A program made the translations under genes and the position numbers. The notes below the pieces were generated by a model. The model saw only the letters and a program-made list of their open reading frames with translations, made no database searches and was not told where the DNA came from. 64,000 nucleotides of DNA, taken from NCBI GenBank assembly GCA_003223135.1, contig QHXX01000021.1, positions 127,674-191,673 on the forward strand, read 5' to 3'. Source of the stretch: Acidobacteriota bacterium. GTDB lineage: Bacteria; Acidobacteriota; Polarisedimenticolia; Gp22-AA2. Positions 16,629 to 26,891 of the stretch are shown piece by piece; position 1 is the first letter of the stretch; each line of letters opens with the position of its first letter.

Positions 16629-18847
16629 CAGCCTCCCGACTCCCCCGGCTTCGACCCGGACGTCGCGCGGCGGGAGGGTGTCGCCGCGGGCTCGCCCGCC
16701 ACGACGATCTCCGAGAAATCTCCCACCCGCAGGAACAGGCGGGCGAGGGCCTGTAGGAGACCCAGACGGTTCTCGCGCAGGCGCGCGTCCTCGGCCATCA
16801 CCAGGACCCTGTCAAAGAAGAGGTCGAGGGCAGGGCTGAGCCGGGCGATTTCCCGCAGCACCTGCAGGTGGTCGGCGCGCGCCTGCGACGCCTCGATGGC
16901 CGGGATGGCCGCCCGCAGCCCCCGATCGAGGGCGCGCTCGGCCTCCTCCTTCAGATGAGTGGTGTCATATCCGCCGGCGGGCCGGTCCTTGAGAATGTTC
17001 TTGATCCGCTTGTGCACCAGCGCCAGAGCGATGAAGCCGTCGTCTTCCCGGATCGCATCGAGCGCCGCCATCCGCATCCGGGCGTCATGTGGATCGTCCA
17101 TCGAGGCGGCCAGGGCGGCGCGCACTGAATCCTGGCGGAGACCGGCCGCCTCCCCGATGAACTGCAGGCGCCCGCGGTAGAACTCCATCAGGCTCGCCTT
17201 CGCCTGGGACACGGGCACGCTCCCCTCGATCGCATGATTCTCGTAGGCGGCCAGGGCCCGCTCGACCAGGTCGGCGAGCGATACACGCACCTTGTTCTCG
17301 ATCAAGAGGCGGCAGGTCCCCAGGACGGATCGTCTCAGGCCGTAAGGGTCGCGCGAACCCGTCGGCACGATCCCGAGCAGGAAGATCCCCGCCTGCGTGT
17401 CCAGGCGATCGACGAGCCCCACGATCGCCCCCTCGGGTGTCGGCGGCAGCGGGTCGTCCGCTCCGCGAGGCAGGTCGTGTGCGTAGATCGCCGCAGCGAC
17501 GCTTTCGGGGCACCCGTCCGCCCGCGCGTAGAGCCCCCCCACGATCCCCTCGAGCTCCGGGAACTCCTTGACCATCTGGGTCGTCAGGTCCGCTTTGCAA
17601 AGCCTTACGGCCTCCTCGACGGCCTCGCCGGAGACCTTCGTTCCCGAGCGCTCGAAGGCCTCACACACGGCGCCGGCCAAGCCGATCATCCGCTCGCATT
17701 TGCGGGCATACGACCCGAGCTTCTCGTGGAACGTCACCCGCGACAACGCAACGGCGTGCTCCCGGAGGGGGATCTTGCGGTCCTCCTCCCAGAAGAACCG
17801 CGCGTCGGCCAGCCGCGCGCGCAAGACCCACTCGTTCCCCTTGCGGATGGCGCCTTTCGGGTCTCCTTCCATGTCGGCGATCGCCAGGAAGCGATTCAGC
17901 AGGCGTCCGGAGGATCGCCGCAGCGAGAAGGACTTCTGGTGATGACGCAGGGCCGTGACCAGGATCTCTTGAGGGAGGTCCAGAAAGGTCGCGTCGAATT
18001 CGCCCTCGATGACCTGCGGCCACTCCACAGTGTGGGTGACTTCCCGCAGAAGCTCGGGATCGCCCTCGGCGCCTGTGGACGAGCCCGGGGGCGCGGCGAG
18101 AACGGCCTCGTTCCTGCGCGCCGCGAGGCCGAGCCGCTGCGCGATCAGGCGACGCCTGGCTTCGACGTCGGCCTCGACCCGGTGCTTCCGGAGCACTTCG
18201 AGGTATTTCATCGAGTCGCGGATCGCAACCCATGTCCTGCCCAGCGTGCGGTGCGACTGCGTGCGATCCCCCGAACGCACGCCCGCGATCATCATGTCCA
18301 CGATGTCGCCATCGAAAAGCGAGACGACCCAGTGGATCGGCCTGACGAATCGGAACTCGCCGTCCCCCCAGCGCATCGTTTTAGGGAAGGAGATCGACAG
18401 CACGGCCGCCGGAACTCGTTGGCCCAGAACGTCGGCGGCCGGCGCCCCCGGCACGGCTCTCCGCACGCCGACACACTCACCCTTCGGAGTGGAAAAGCGC
18501 TTCAGCTCGCCCACCATGACGCCCTGCGCGCGGGCGAACCCCTCGGCGGCCTTCGTCGGACGGCCCGATGCGTCGAACGCCGCCTTGACGGGAGGACCGG
18601 TGATCTCCTGCACGGTGTCGGGCTGCCTGTCACGCAGGCCTCGCGCCCGGATCGCGAGACGCCTCGGCGTGCCGAAGGTCTCGATGTTCGTGTCGATGCT
18701 GAAGTCGAAGTCGGGCAGAAGACGGCCGGCCTCGAGCTCGTTGAACAGAGCGAGGCGGACATCGTTCAGGGCGCCGTCGATCATCCGGGCCGGGATCTCC
18801 TCTGTCCCGATCTCGAGAAGGAACACGCCGGCCGAGCGCGACCTCAT
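16628..18847 (-). CDS. glyS: Glycyl-tRNA synthetase beta subunit
   Basis: A 739-residue beta chain of the alpha2beta2 glycyl-tRNA synthetase. The N-terminus [16 protein letters not shown] is diagnostic, and a central [19 protein letters not shown] and [12 protein letters not shown]-like stretch ([15 protein letters not shown]) are conserved family motifs. The start at 18847 is set by the ATGA overlap with glyQ; open frame upstream is a shadow. A Ser/Pro/Gly-rich tail of ~25 residues is at the C-terminus. Confidence 0.97.
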   Translation of the reverse strand: MRSRSAGVFLLEIGTEEIPARMIDGALNDVRLALFNELEAGRLLPDFDFSIDTNIETFGTPRRLAIRARGLRDRQPDTVQEITGPPVKAAFDASGRPTKAAEGFARAQGVMVGELKRFSTPKGECVGVRRAVPGAPAADVLGQRVPAAVLSISFPKTMRWGDGEFRFVRPIHWVVSLFDGDIVDMMIAGVRSGDRTQSHRTLGRTWVAIRDSMKYLEVLRKHRVEADVEARRRLIAQRLGLAARRNEAVLAAPPGSSTGAEGDPELLREVTHTVEWPQVIEGEFDATFLDLPQEILVTALRHHQKSFSLRRSSGRLLNRFLAIADMEGDPKGAIRKGNEWVLRARLADARFFWEEDRKIPLREHAVALSRVTFHEKLGSYARKCERMIGLAGAVCEAFERSGTKVSGEAVEEAVRLCKADLTTQMVKEFPELEGIVGGLYARADGCPESVAAAIYAHDLPRGADDPLPPTPEGAIVGLVDRLDTQAGIFLLGIVPTGSRDPYGLRRSVLGTCRLLIENKVRVSLADLVERALAAYENHAIEGSVPVSQAKASLMEFYRGRLQFIGEAAGLRQDSVRAALAASMDDPHDARMRMAALDAIREDDGFIALALVHKRIKNILKDRPAGGYDTTHLKEEAERALDRGLRAAIPAIEASQARADHLQVLREIARLSPALDLFFDRVLVMAEDARLRENRLGLLQALARLFLRVGDFSEIVVAGEPAATPSRRATSGSKPGESGG

Positions 18848-19749
18848 CGGCGCCCGGTCTCCGCCCCGGCCGCCCCCTTCTTCAAGAGCGGGAAGCCCAG
18901 CGCCTCGCGGGTTTTCAGGCACTCTTTGGCGCAGCCGACGGAAAGGCGGCGCACCCTCTGGATGAATCCCGTTCTCTCGGTGACACTGATGGCGCCACGC
19001 GCCTCCAGGACGTTGAACGTGTGCGAGCACCGAAGGGCGTAGTCGTACGCCGGCAGGACCAGGCCGAGATTCAGGAGTCTGTGCCCCTCCGACTCGTACT
19101 GCTCGAACAGGCGATTCAGGAGAGCGACGTCGGCCGACTCGAAGTTGTGCTTCGAGAACTCGACTTCTTCCTGCAGCCGGACGTCGCCGTAACGGACGCC
19201 CGGAGCCCATTCCAGATCGAACACGTTGTCGACGCCGTTCAGGAACATGCCGATGCGCTCGCTCCCGTAAGTGATCTCCGCCGCGATCGGCGTGAGCTCC
19301 AGCCCTCCCGCCTGCTGGAAGTAAGTGAACTGGCTGATCTCCATCCCGTCCATCAGAACCTGCCAGCCGACGCCGGCCGCCCCCAGCGTGGGGGATTCCC
19401 AGTTGTCCTCGTCGAACCGGATGTCGTGCTCCCTCGGATCGATCCCGAAGGCGGACAGCGACTTCAGATAGAGGTCCTGCACGTCCAGAGGCGACGGCTT
19501 GAGGATGACCTGGAACTGGTAGTGGCGGTAGACGCGGAACGGGTTCTGGCCGTAGCGCCCGTCCGCCGGCCGGCGCGACGGCGCGCAGTAGGCCACGCGC
19601 CACGGCTCCGGCCCCAGGACACGGAAGAAGGTGTCCGGGTGCATCGTTCCGGCCCCCGCCTCCACGTCGTACGGCTGCTGCAGGACGGCCCCCTCCGAGG
19701 CCCAGAACTGTTGCAGCGCCAGTATCAGCTGCTGGAAATTGAGCGGCAC
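18844..19749 (-). CDS. glyQ: Glycyl-tRNA synthetase alpha subunit
   Basis: A 301-residue alpha chain of the heterotetrameric GlyRS. It opens with [16 protein letters not shown] and shows [28 protein letters not shown] and [19 protein letters not shown], all family hallmarks of the class II catalytic core. Its stop overlaps the glyS start (ATGA), consistent with balanced subunit synthesis. It lies 27 bp after recO. Confidence 0.98.
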   Translation of the reverse strand: MPLNFQQLILALQQFWASEGAVLQQPYDVEAGAGTMHPDTFFRVLGPEPWRVAYCAPSRRPADGRYGQNPFRVYRHYQFQVILKPSPLDVQDLYLKSLSAFGIDPREHDIRFDEDNWESPTLGAAGVGWQVLMDGMEISQFTYFQQAGGLELTPIAAEITYGSERIGMFLNGVDNVFDLEWAPGVRYGDVRLQEEVEFSKHNFESADVALLNRLFEQYESEGHRLLNLGLVLPAYDYALRCSHTFNVLEARGAISVTERTGFIQRVRRLSVGCAKECLKTREALGFPLLKKGAAGAETGRR

Positions 19750-19776
19750 GTCCCCTCCATGAGCTCGCGCGTGTCC

Positions 19777-20538
19777 TCAGCCAGATCCGCGCAGGGCCCG
19801 CAGGACTTCATAGCTCTTGAAGCGCCTGTCAGTGAGGTCGAAGAAGACAACCTCCGCCAGATCGGCCAGGGGCGCGAGTCCGTGTGCCGCGACCTCACGG
19901 CCGATCAGGGCCTCCGGGGCACGCCTCAGGATGTCCCCTGCCGCTTCGACCGCCTGGCCCGGCAGGACCACACCACCGGGTGGCCGGCCAGGGGCGCAGC
20001 GCCGGCACAGAACACCACCCTCGCGGCGATCGTAGACTCCGCCCCTGGCTCCGAGCTCGTTGCCGCACCGCGCGCACGACGAAAGGGACGGCAGGACCCC
20101 GTGCAGACGCAGCGTCCAGATCTCGAAGTACCGCGCCGCGAGGTCCAGGTCCATCCCGTCCCGGACCGCCCGCACCACGGCGTGCAGCAGCCGGAAGTAC
20201 GACTCGTCCTCCTGCTGCTCCCGCGCGAAGGCATCGGCCACCTCCGCCATGCAGGCGAGGATGGCGCCCCGCTCCGGATCCTCCTGCAGCCGGTAGAACG
20301 ACTCCAGAAGATCCGCCGCCTCGATGCGAGCCAGGTCGGACCCCTCGCGCTCGAAGTAGTGGAGCCGCACCCGGCTGAGTGGCTCCAGATTGCTTCCGAA
20401 ACGCCTCTTGCTGCGTCGCGCTCCCTTGGCGACGGCGCGCACCTTTCCGGCCGAGCGCGTCAGAAAGGTCACGATCCGGTCCGATTCCCCCAGGGGCTGC
20501 GACCGGAGGACCATCGCCTCGGTCTCCCTCACGGGCAC
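19777..20538 (-). CDS. recO: DNA repair protein RecO
   Basis: A 253-residue RecO, which loads RecA with RecR and anneals SSB-coated DNA. The N-terminal OB fold starts ETEAMVLRSQPLGESDRIVTFLT; the C-terminal part has the four-Cys zinc site (CARCG then CRRC). It sits between mgtE and glyQ; the recO-glyQ-glyS order is widespread in Gram-positive and some diderm genomes. Confidence 0.95.
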   Translation of the reverse strand: MPVRETEAMVLRSQPLGESDRIVTFLTRSAGKVRAVAKGARRSKRRFGSNLEPLSRVRLHYFEREGSDLARIEAADLLESFYRLQEDPERGAILACMAEVADAFAREQQEDESYFRLLHAVVRAVRDGMDLDLAARYFEIWTLRLHGVLPSLSSCARCGNELGARGGVYDRREGGVLCRRCAPGRPPGGVVLPGQAVEAAGDILRRAPEALIGREVAAHGLAPLADLAEVVFFDLTDRRFKSYEVLRALRGSG

Positions 20539-20562
20539 GCTCGTCCCCCGCTCCGTCCGCCG

Positions 20563-21906
20563 TCAGCGGTCGGCGAGGTGGGGCCCGGCCACGACGAAGA
20601 AGGAGAGCAACCCCAGAAGGTCCACCGATGTCGTCACGAACGGGTTCGTCGCCACCGCCGGATCGATGTGCACCGTCTTCAGCAGCATCGGCAGCACGGC
20701 GCCCAGGACCGAAGCCAGGCCCATCGACATCCAGAGCGACCCGCCGACGGCCAGCCCCTCGACCGGGCCGAGCCTCATCAGGACGATGGCCGCGATCCCC
20801 AGGAGCGCGCCGAAAATGAAGCCCAGGAGGAGCGCAATCCGGATTTCCTTGAAGATCACCCCCCCGGCGACGCGCAACGAGATCCGTCCCGTGGACAGTC
20901 CGCGCGCCATGATCGTGGCCGCCTGCGTGCCGATGTTTCCGCCCATGCCCAGCACGACCGGGATGAAGCAGGCCAAAGGCGGCAGGGGCGTGTAGGCCCT
21001 GATGACGAGGGCGCCGAGGACGCCGCCACCGAACGCGGCGAACTGCCATGGCAGCCGGTGGCCGGCCGCCTTGAGGGTGGATCGGGTCAGGCGCTCTTCG
21101 TCGGAGGTGCCGGCGAGCTTGTAGATGTCTTCGGTCGCCTCCTCGCGCATCACGTCGATGACGTCGTCGATCGTGACGATCCCCGCCAGGACATTATCGG
21201 CGTCCACGACCGGCACGGCCAGGAGGTCATATTGCGAGGCGATCTTGGCCACTTCCTCCTGGTCGGTCTCCGGGTGGACCGAGATCACATCCATGGACAT
21301 GATCTCCTTGAGTTCGGTCGAGGGCGGCACCGACAGGAGCTTGCGCAGCGACAGGACGCCCTTCAGGCCCCCGTGCGCGTCCACCACGTACAAGTAGAAG
21401 ACCATCTCCGCTTCCTGGGCCTTCTGCACCGCCGCAATCGCCTGCTGCACCGAGGTGCTTTCCGGCAGGGCCAGGAAGCGCGTCGTCATGATCCGGCCGG
21501 CGGTGTCCTCCTCGTACTCCAGCAGGTCCTGGACTTCCTCGGAGGCCTCTTTCTGCATGAGGGACAGGATCCGTTCCCGGCCCTCCTCGGGGACTCCCGC
21601 GAGGATCTCCACCACCTCGTCGGACGGCAGTCGCTGCAGCACGGGCGCCAGATCCTCCGGGCTCATGCTTCGCAGGAGATCGGGGCGGTGCGCCGGGTGG
21701 ATCAGGCCGAGGAGGGCGGCCGCCTGCGCCGTGGCCCGCTCGGCGAGGAGACGGAAGGTGCCCGATTTCTCCTCCTCGTCAAGGGATTTGAAGGCCTCCG
21801 CCAGATCGGCGGGCCGGACTTTCACGATCATGTTGAGGAGATGGACGGCGGCGCCCCGGCGGAGGAGCTTCTTGATCGACTCCACCAGGATCGTGCTGTC
21901 TTTCAT
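20563..21906 (-). CDS. mgtE: MgtE family magnesium transporter
   Basis: A 447-residue MgtE. An N-terminal helical domain (residues ~1-130: LHPADLA-like VRPADLAEAFKSL, EIL) is followed by two CBS domains (~130-255) and five hydrophobic segments (~280-447) with the pore-region motif MGGNIGTQAATIMARGLSTG. The cytosolic domains of the family gate the channel in response to Mg2+. I chose the ATG at 21906, with GGGAG nine bases upstream; in-frame starts at 21933 and 21960 are possible. Its place between era and recO is not the usual neighbour set. Confidence 0.93.
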   Translation of the reverse strand: MKDSTILVESIKKLLRRGAAVHLLNMIVKVRPADLAEAFKSLDEEEKSGTFRLLAERATAQAAALLGLIHPAHRPDLLRSMSPEDLAPVLQRLPSDEVVEILAGVPEEGRERILSLMQKEASEEVQDLLEYEEDTAGRIMTTRFLALPESTSVQQAIAAVQKAQEAEMVFYLYVVDAHGGLKGVLSLRKLLSVPPSTELKEIMSMDVISVHPETDQEEVAKIASQYDLLAVPVVDADNVLAGIVTIDDVIDVMREEATEDIYKLAGTSDEERLTRSTLKAAGHRLPWQFAAFGGGVLGALVIRAYTPLPPLACFIPVVLGMGGNIGTQAATIMARGLSTGRISLRVAGGVIFKEIRIALLLGFIFGALLGIAAIVLMRLGPVEGLAVGGSLWMSMGLASVLGAVLPMLLKTVHIDPAVATNPFVTTSVDLLGLLSFFVVAGPHLADR

Positions 21907-21960
21907 GGCTCGGGGCTCCCGGAAACGGGCGGTCATTCTATCGCAACGGGAGGGAATCAC

Positions 21961-22911
21961 CTAAGACACGGGCAGACCGATCAGGCGCAGGAGTTCGCGA
22001 TCGTCGCGCCAGGCTCTCTTCACCTTCACCCACAGCGACAGGTGCACGCGCGACCCCAGGTATTCCTCGAGCTGGTGACGCGCCGAGGTGCCGATCCCCT
22101 TCATCATCCGGCCGCCCTCGCCGATCAGGATCCCCTTCTGCGACTCCTTGTCGGCGATGATGGTGGCGTGGATGCGGATCAGACCGCCCTCGGCCGGCTC
22201 CACGAGGTCGATGATGACCGCGGTGGAGTGCGGCACCTCCTGGCGCGTTTGCTGGAACACCTGCTCGCGGATCAACTCGGCGATCGCCTGACGCTGCGGC
22301 AGATCGGTCAGCATGTCCTCGGGGAAATGGGGCGGACCCGCCGGCATGGTCGCCGCGATTACGGCCTGGAGCCGGTCGCTGTTCTCGCCCGTGAGTGCCG
22401 ACACCGGGACGATCTCCTCGAACAGCCCGGTGCGGCTCGCCTCGTCGATCAGAGGCAGCAGGTTCTCCTTCGCCGTCAGGTCGACCTTGTTCAGCACCAG
22501 GAGGTTCCGCGAGCGCGCCTGCCGGAGCAGATCGAACACGAATCGGTCGCCGGGGCCGAAGCCCTCGGAGGCATCCACCAGGGCGGCCACGAGATCCACT
22601 TCGCGCAGGACGCGCGTTGCCAGACGGACCATCTCCTCGTTCATGCGATAGCGGGGCTTGTGAATCCCGGGGGTGTCGATGAACACGACCTGGAGCCCCG
22701 GCCGATGCAGGACACCGCGCACCGGGAAACGCGTGGTCTGCGGCACCTCCGATACGATCGACACCTTCGCGCCGACGAGGCGGTTCATCAGGGTCGACTT
22801 GCCCACGTTGGCGCGGCCGGCCAGCGCCACGAAGCCGCAGCGGGATCCTTCCGGCATCACGCCGGTGTCCGGTGGCGCCGCGATCGCGGGACCTTCATCG
22901 ATTTCGCCCAC
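21961..22911 (-). CDS. era: GTPase Era
   Basis: A 316-residue Era, a GTPase that binds the 16S rRNA 3' end and helps mature the 30S subunit. G1 is GRANVGKS, G3 DTPGIH, G4 NKVD, and the C-terminal KH domain has GILIGEGGRMMKGIGTSAR. A short extra N-terminus of about 25 residues precedes the G domain. The start overlaps the end of ybeY by 17 bp, and the ybeY-era pair is strongly conserved. Confidence 0.97.
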   Translation of the reverse strand: MGEIDEGPAIAAPPDTGVMPEGSRCGFVALAGRANVGKSTLMNRLVGAKVSIVSEVPQTTRFPVRGVLHRPGLQVVFIDTPGIHKPRYRMNEEMVRLATRVLREVDLVAALVDASEGFGPGDRFVFDLLRQARSRNLLVLNKVDLTAKENLLPLIDEASRTGLFEEIVPVSALTGENSDRLQAVIAATMPAGPPHFPEDMLTDLPQRQAIAELIREQVFQQTRQEVPHSTAVIIDLVEPAEGGLIRIHATIIADKESQKGILIGEGGRMMKGIGTSARHQLEEYLGSRVHLSLWVKVKRAWRDDRELLRLIGLPVS

Positions 22912-23401
22912 GCGGCACGTCCTCCGCGGGCGCCGCCTGCGCCTCGCCCCAGGGCAGGCGGCGCCTCTTGAGTGAGACGTGAGCGGTGCGCGCCAGGAGG
23001 TCTTCCTCCAGGCGCCTCATCTCGCCGCTGTCTCGTTCATGATCGTAACCGAGCAGGTGCAGAAATCCATGCGTCACGAGCAGAGACAGCTCGTCCTCAA
23101 GACTCCACCCTGCCCGTCGCGCCTGCCGCCTGGCCTGCGGGACCGAAACGACAAGATCGCCCAGGTGCGGAGGTCCGGGCACAAGTCCCCCACCCGCCGG
23201 AAACGACAGGACGTCGGTCGTGCGGTCCTTTTTCAGGAAGGTCCGGTTGAGCCGCCGCACCCCGGCGTCGGGCGCCAGAAGGAGGGTGACCCCCGAGCCC
23301 GTCTGCCCGGTCGCGCGCAACAACCGTCCCAGGAGGCGCGAGCAGCGCGGCGCCAGGCGGCGCCAGGTGCGGCGGGCGACGACCACCTCTACCGGCCCCA
23401 T
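22895..23401 (-). CDS. ybeY: Endoribonuclease YbeY
   Basis: A 168-residue YbeY metalloprotein involved in 16S rRNA 3' processing and ribosome quality control. The zinc motif HGFLHLLGYDH (H-x3-H-x5-H) is complete, preceded by LNRTFLKKDRTTDVLSFP, another family signature. The start ATG at 23401 overlaps the pgpH 3' end by 13 bp. A C-terminal extension of ~25 residues overlaps era. Confidence 0.96.
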   Translation of the reverse strand: MGPVEVVVARRTWRRLAPRCSRLLGRLLRATGQTGSGVTLLLAPDAGVRRLNRTFLKKDRTTDVLSFPAGGGLVPGPPHLGDLVVSVPQARRQARRAGWSLEDELSLLVTHGFLHLLGYDHERDSGEMRRLEEDLLARTAHVSLKRRRLPWGEAQAAPAEDVPRGRNR

Positions 23402-25737
23402 CGTTTGAAGGTGGGCGGGGGTTCCTCGTGCGTGCGGCTCCCGCGGAACGGGCGCTCGGCAGTCTTCTCGAAATCGAATCCGGGGTAATCGATGCGGTGA
23501 TGATAAATGCTGCTGAGCGTTCTCAGGAATGCGCTCTCGGCCCTTTCCAGGTCCGAGAAGGTCAGGTCCGACTGGTCGAGCTGGTCGTCGAGGACGACAT
23601 CCGAGACGATCTTGCGGATGAGGCCCTTGAATCGCGCCGGGGAGGGATCTTCGAGAGTACGAGCCGCCGCCTCGATCGAGTCGGACAGCATGAAGATCGC
23701 CGCCTCCTTGCTCTGCGGCTTCGGCCCCGGGTAGCGGAAGTCGGACTCCTGCACGTCCTCGGACGTTCCGCTCTCCGATTTCAGGGCCTTCTGATAGAAA
23801 TAATTGATCGTCCGCGTGCCGTGGTGCTGGGGGATGATATCGAGCACCTCCTGCGGCAGGCCGTAGCTCTTCGCCAGCTCGTAGCCCTCCTTCACGTGAC
23901 TGGCGATGACCAGAGCGCTCATGTGCGGGCTCAGACGGTCGTGGCGGTTGTCCCCCGCCCTCTGGTTCTCGATGAAATAGCTCGGCTTCAGGAGTTTCCC
24001 GACGTCGTGGTAGTAGGCGGCCACGCGGCAGAAGAGCGCGTTGGCGCCGACCGCCTCCGCCGCAGCCTCTGCGAGAGTGCCGACGATGACGCTGTGGTTG
24101 TAGGAGCCGGGCGCCTCCACGGCCAGACGTCGCAGCAGGGTATTATCGAGGTTCGACAGCTCCAGGAGACGCACGTCGGTCAGGATGTTGAACGTCGATT
24201 CCAGAAGCGGCAGCAGGAAGGACACCAGGACGGCGACCAGGACGCCTCCGGCGAAGCCGCAGGTCATCTGGAAGACGAGATGGGAGACGGGCGGCAGCGT
24301 TCCCGGCAGGGCGAGAAGCGCCAGGACGGCCGCGGTGTTGACCGCTCCGAGCACCAGTCCGGCCTTGATCGGCGCGGTGCGCTTGCGATAACCGGTCACC
24401 CCGTACACGGCCGCCAGATTGCCAATCAGGCCGTAGACAAGCAGCGGCAGGTCGAAGCCGATCATCATTCCCAGGAGCGGAAGGTAGAACAGGGTGAAGG
24501 CGACGCCCACGCGGGGGCCCACGAGCAGCGTGATCAGCATCGCCCCGGTGGCCAGTGGCACCATGAAGCGGTACAGGGCCGGATTCGCATAAGGATCCAC
24601 CCGGAATGAATCGACCAGGTGATCGAAGAGCCACAGGAAGCCGCGATCGACCGTCAGGGCGATCACGGTGACCAGCACCATGAGCGCGAACAGGTGCCGC
24701 TCGTGGCGCTGCGTCTTCCGGTAGAAGGCGACGTAACGCAGCATGAAGAGGACCAGGAGCCCGAGCAGGAGGACCGTTCCAACCATCCGTCCGGGACTGC
24801 GGCGCGCTGAACCTTCCCGGACGTAAGCCTGAAGGATCCGGGCGGCGCCCTCGCTCGCGACCTCGCCGCGGCGCAGCAGGATCTTCCTCTCGGGAATGCG
24901 GACGATGAGCGGCTCGACGCGCGTCTCCGCGTCCTGCCGGCGTGCCTCCGTCAGGGCGCCGTCGAATACCATGTTGGGAGTGACCAGGTCCTGCAGGAGG
25001 GGCCCGAGTGCGTCGATCTCGCGAGGTGTTGCGCCCGCGTCGCGCAGCGCCAGGAGCGCCATCCGTCGCGCCTCGTCGAGCGGCAGCGCCTGGCCCGGTG
25101 TCTCCTCGTCCCATTCGCGCCCGGCGCGGGCGTCTCGCAACGTCAGGCGGCCCGCGGCCGGGACAAGCGACAGGCTGCCGACAATGCGCCGCTCGTACAC
25201 GGTCCGCAGGGCCCGCAGGAAACGATTTTCCGCGCCCGAGTCGAAGCCCATCGAAGCCAGGTAATCGCGGGCGCGTCGGGCCGCGGGCGACGCCAGAGTC
25301 ATCTCCGTCGCCACGCGGTCGCCTGCGCCCCGCCCCGGGCGCGCACCGCGCCAGACATCGAAGGTCGTCTGCGCCGATGTCGTGGCGTCGGCGAGGGCGC
25401 GGCCGTCCAAGTCGAAAAGGGGGCGCACCGCTGAGCGCGCGGCTTCGCGCACCTCCCGCGTCGCGACGTCGTCCACGAACTCGCGCGTTTCGGGCGCCAC
25501 GATGTCGGCGATCGCGATCGATCCGGACGCGAGGACGGGGGGATCCGGCCGGAGCCGACGGGCCGCGACGATGGGTGTCGTGACCAGGAGGAACAGCGCG
25601 ACCCAGGCGGCGCGGGAATCGTACAGCCTCGCGCGGACCGTATGCAGGCGGGCGCGCCAATGGACAAGGCGCAGGCCCCGCCCGGAGGTGCTATCGGACC
25701 TTCGATCCGGTGAAGGGATCGGCACGTGGGATTTCAC
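23389..25737 (-). CDS. PgpH-like 7TM-HD cyclic-di-AMP phosphodiesterase
   Basis: A 782-residue membrane protein of the 7TMR-HD family; characterised members hydrolyse c-di-AMP. An N-terminal membrane segment (~residues 35-55) is followed by an extracytoplasmic domain (~60-350), about seven membrane helices (~360-570) and a cytoplasmic HD domain with GSYNHSVIVGTLAEAAAEA and YYHDVGKL, then HHGTRTINYFY. The start is the GTG at 25737, which overlaps the phoH stop as GTGA; the frame open further upstream is phoH's shadow. The phoH-pgpH-ybeY-era order is conserved. I infer the substrate from family only; a c-di-AMP cyclase is not seen in this window. Confidence 0.9.
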   Translation of the reverse strand: MKSHVPIPSPDRRSDSTSGRGLRLVHWRARLHTVRARLYDSRAAWVALFLLVTTPIVAARRLRPDPPVLASGSIAIADIVAPETREFVDDVATREVREAARSAVRPLFDLDGRALADATTSAQTTFDVWRGARPGRGAGDRVATEMTLASPAARRARDYLASMGFDSGAENRFLRALRTVYERRIVGSLSLVPAAGRLTLRDARAGREWDEETPGQALPLDEARRMALLALRDAGATPREIDALGPLLQDLVTPNMVFDGALTEARRQDAETRVEPLIVRIPERKILLRRGEVASEGAARILQAYVREGSARRSPGRMVGTVLLLGLLVLFMLRYVAFYRKTQRHERHLFALMVLVTVIALTVDRGFLWLFDHLVDSFRVDPYANPALYRFMVPLATGAMLITLLVGPRVGVAFTLFYLPLLGMMIGFDLPLLVYGLIGNLAAVYGVTGYRKRTAPIKAGLVLGAVNTAAVLALLALPGTLPPVSHLVFQMTCGFAGGVLVAVLVSFLLPLLESTFNILTDVRLLELSNLDNTLLRRLAVEAPGSYNHSVIVGTLAEAAAEAVGANALFCRVAAYYHDVGKLLKPSYFIENQRAGDNRHDRLSPHMSALVIASHVKEGYELAKSYGLPQEVLDIIPQHHGTRTINYFYQKALKSESGTSEDVQESDFRYPGPKPQSKEAAIFMLSDSIEAAARTLEDPSPARFKGLIRKIVSDVVLDDQLDQSDLTFSDLERAESAFLRTLSSIYHHRIDYPGFDFEKTAERPFRGSRTHEEPPPTFKRWGR

Positions 25738-26765
25738 CCCCGCTCGCGGGGTTCGGCACCGGAGCGGGATGAGTCGCGGGCCGTCCGGCCCGGCTTCCCG
25801 GGCTCGGCCTTGCGAGGCCGATGTCCGTTGCGGTAGGCCTCGTAGGCCTTGATGATGCTCTGGACCAACGGGTGCCGGACGACATCGGATTCGTCGAAAA
25901 AGAGGAACCGGATGCCCGACACGGCCGCGACGACCGTCTGCGCCTCGATGAGCCCTGACGTCCGCCCTGGCGGCAGGTCGACCTGCGTCACATCCCCGGT
26001 GATGACCGCCTTCGAGTTGTTCCCCAGACGGGTGAGGAACATCTTCATCTGCTCGGAGGTCGTATTCTGCGCCTCGTCCAGGATCACGAAGGAGTTGTTG
26101 AGCGTGCGGCCACGCATGAAGGCCAGAGGGGCGACCTCGATCGCCCCGCGCTCCATTTGCGCGTTCGCCCGATCGCGGTCGAGGAGATGGTACAGCGCGT
26201 CGTACAGCGGCCGGAAGTACGGATCGACCTTCTCCGCCATGTCTCCGGGCAGGAACCCCAGCTTCTCTCCCGCCTCCACCGCCGGCCGGCACAGGATGAT
26301 GCGCTCCACCTTCTTCTCGGAGAGGTGCCCGACGGCAGCCGCCACCGCCAGGTACGTCTTGCCCGTCCCCGCCGGCCCGATGGCGAACACCAGGTCGTTG
26401 TCTCGGATGGCGTCCAGGTACTGCCTCTGGTTGAGGCTCTTCGGAGTGACGTAGCGGCCGTTCGTGGCGCGCAGCCTTCCCGAAGCGAAGAATTCCTGCA
26501 GGACTGCGGCGCGGTTGTCGCGCAACAGGCGCGCGGCGATTTCCACGTCCCCCTTCTTCAGGGCATAGCCGCCGCGCACGACCGTGACCAATTGATCGAT
26601 GAGATGGGCGGCCAGCGCCTCTTTGTCGGGGTCGCCCTGCACGGTGACCTCGGTACCGCGCGCCGAGACCCGGACTCCCAGGTCCTTCTCGATCGCCTTG
26701 AGGTTTTCGTCGTAATGTCCGAAGACGTCGATGAGAATTTCTTCGGGGAGTGCAACTTTTCGCAT
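25734..26765 (-). CDS. PhoH family ATPase (PhoL)
   Basis: A 343-residue PhoH/YbeZ protein, an ATPase functionally linked to YbeY in RNA metabolism. A KH-like N-terminal part (~1-110) precedes the ATPase core with Walker A GPAGTGKT, CRPAVEAGEKLGFLPGD, Walker B FVILDEAQN and GDVTQVDLP. The C-terminal ~35 residues are basic and low complexity. It is the first gene of an operon of about eleven genes and has its own promoter at 26815-26843. Confidence 0.96.
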   Translation of the reverse strand: MRKVALPEEILIDVFGHYDENLKAIEKDLGVRVSARGTEVTVQGDPDKEALAAHLIDQLVTVVRGGYALKKGDVEIAARLLRDNRAAVLQEFFASGRLRATNGRYVTPKSLNQRQYLDAIRDNDLVFAIGPAGTGKTYLAVAAAVGHLSEKKVERIILCRPAVEAGEKLGFLPGDMAEKVDPYFRPLYDALYHLLDRDRANAQMERGAIEVAPLAFMRGRTLNNSFVILDEAQNTTSEQMKMFLTRLGNNSKAVITGDVTQVDLPPGRTSGLIEAQTVVAAVSGIRFLFFDESDVVRHPLVQSIIKAYEAYRNGHRPRKAEPGKPGRTARDSSRSGAEPRERG

Positions 26766-26814
26766 TCGGCTGGGTGTGCCCCCTGGCTGCGATGCGGCCG
26801 AAAGTCAGGGGCCT

Positions 26815-26843
26815 AACTTAACACCCGATCACGCGGTTGTCAA
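26815..26843 (-). promoter_or_regulatory. Probable sigma-70 promoter of the phoH operon
   Basis: On the minus strand a perfect TTGACA (26843-26838) is followed after 17 bp by TAAGTT (26820-26815), a weak -10. It lies in the 126-bp gap between aspS and phoH, which has no other candidate. The leader to the ATG at 26765 would be about 42 nt. Confidence 0.5.
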
Positions 26844-26891
26844 TTGCGAGCCATGCCCGGGCGCGCGATTAAAATCTCTGTTTCCAATAGG

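Noticed and set aside
19021-22971. A 1316-codon open frame on the plus strand
   Set aside because: It lies opposite glyQ, recO, mgtE and era, all firmly identified. Its sequence is His/Arg/Asp-rich with no domain; high GC removes stop codons from antisense frames.
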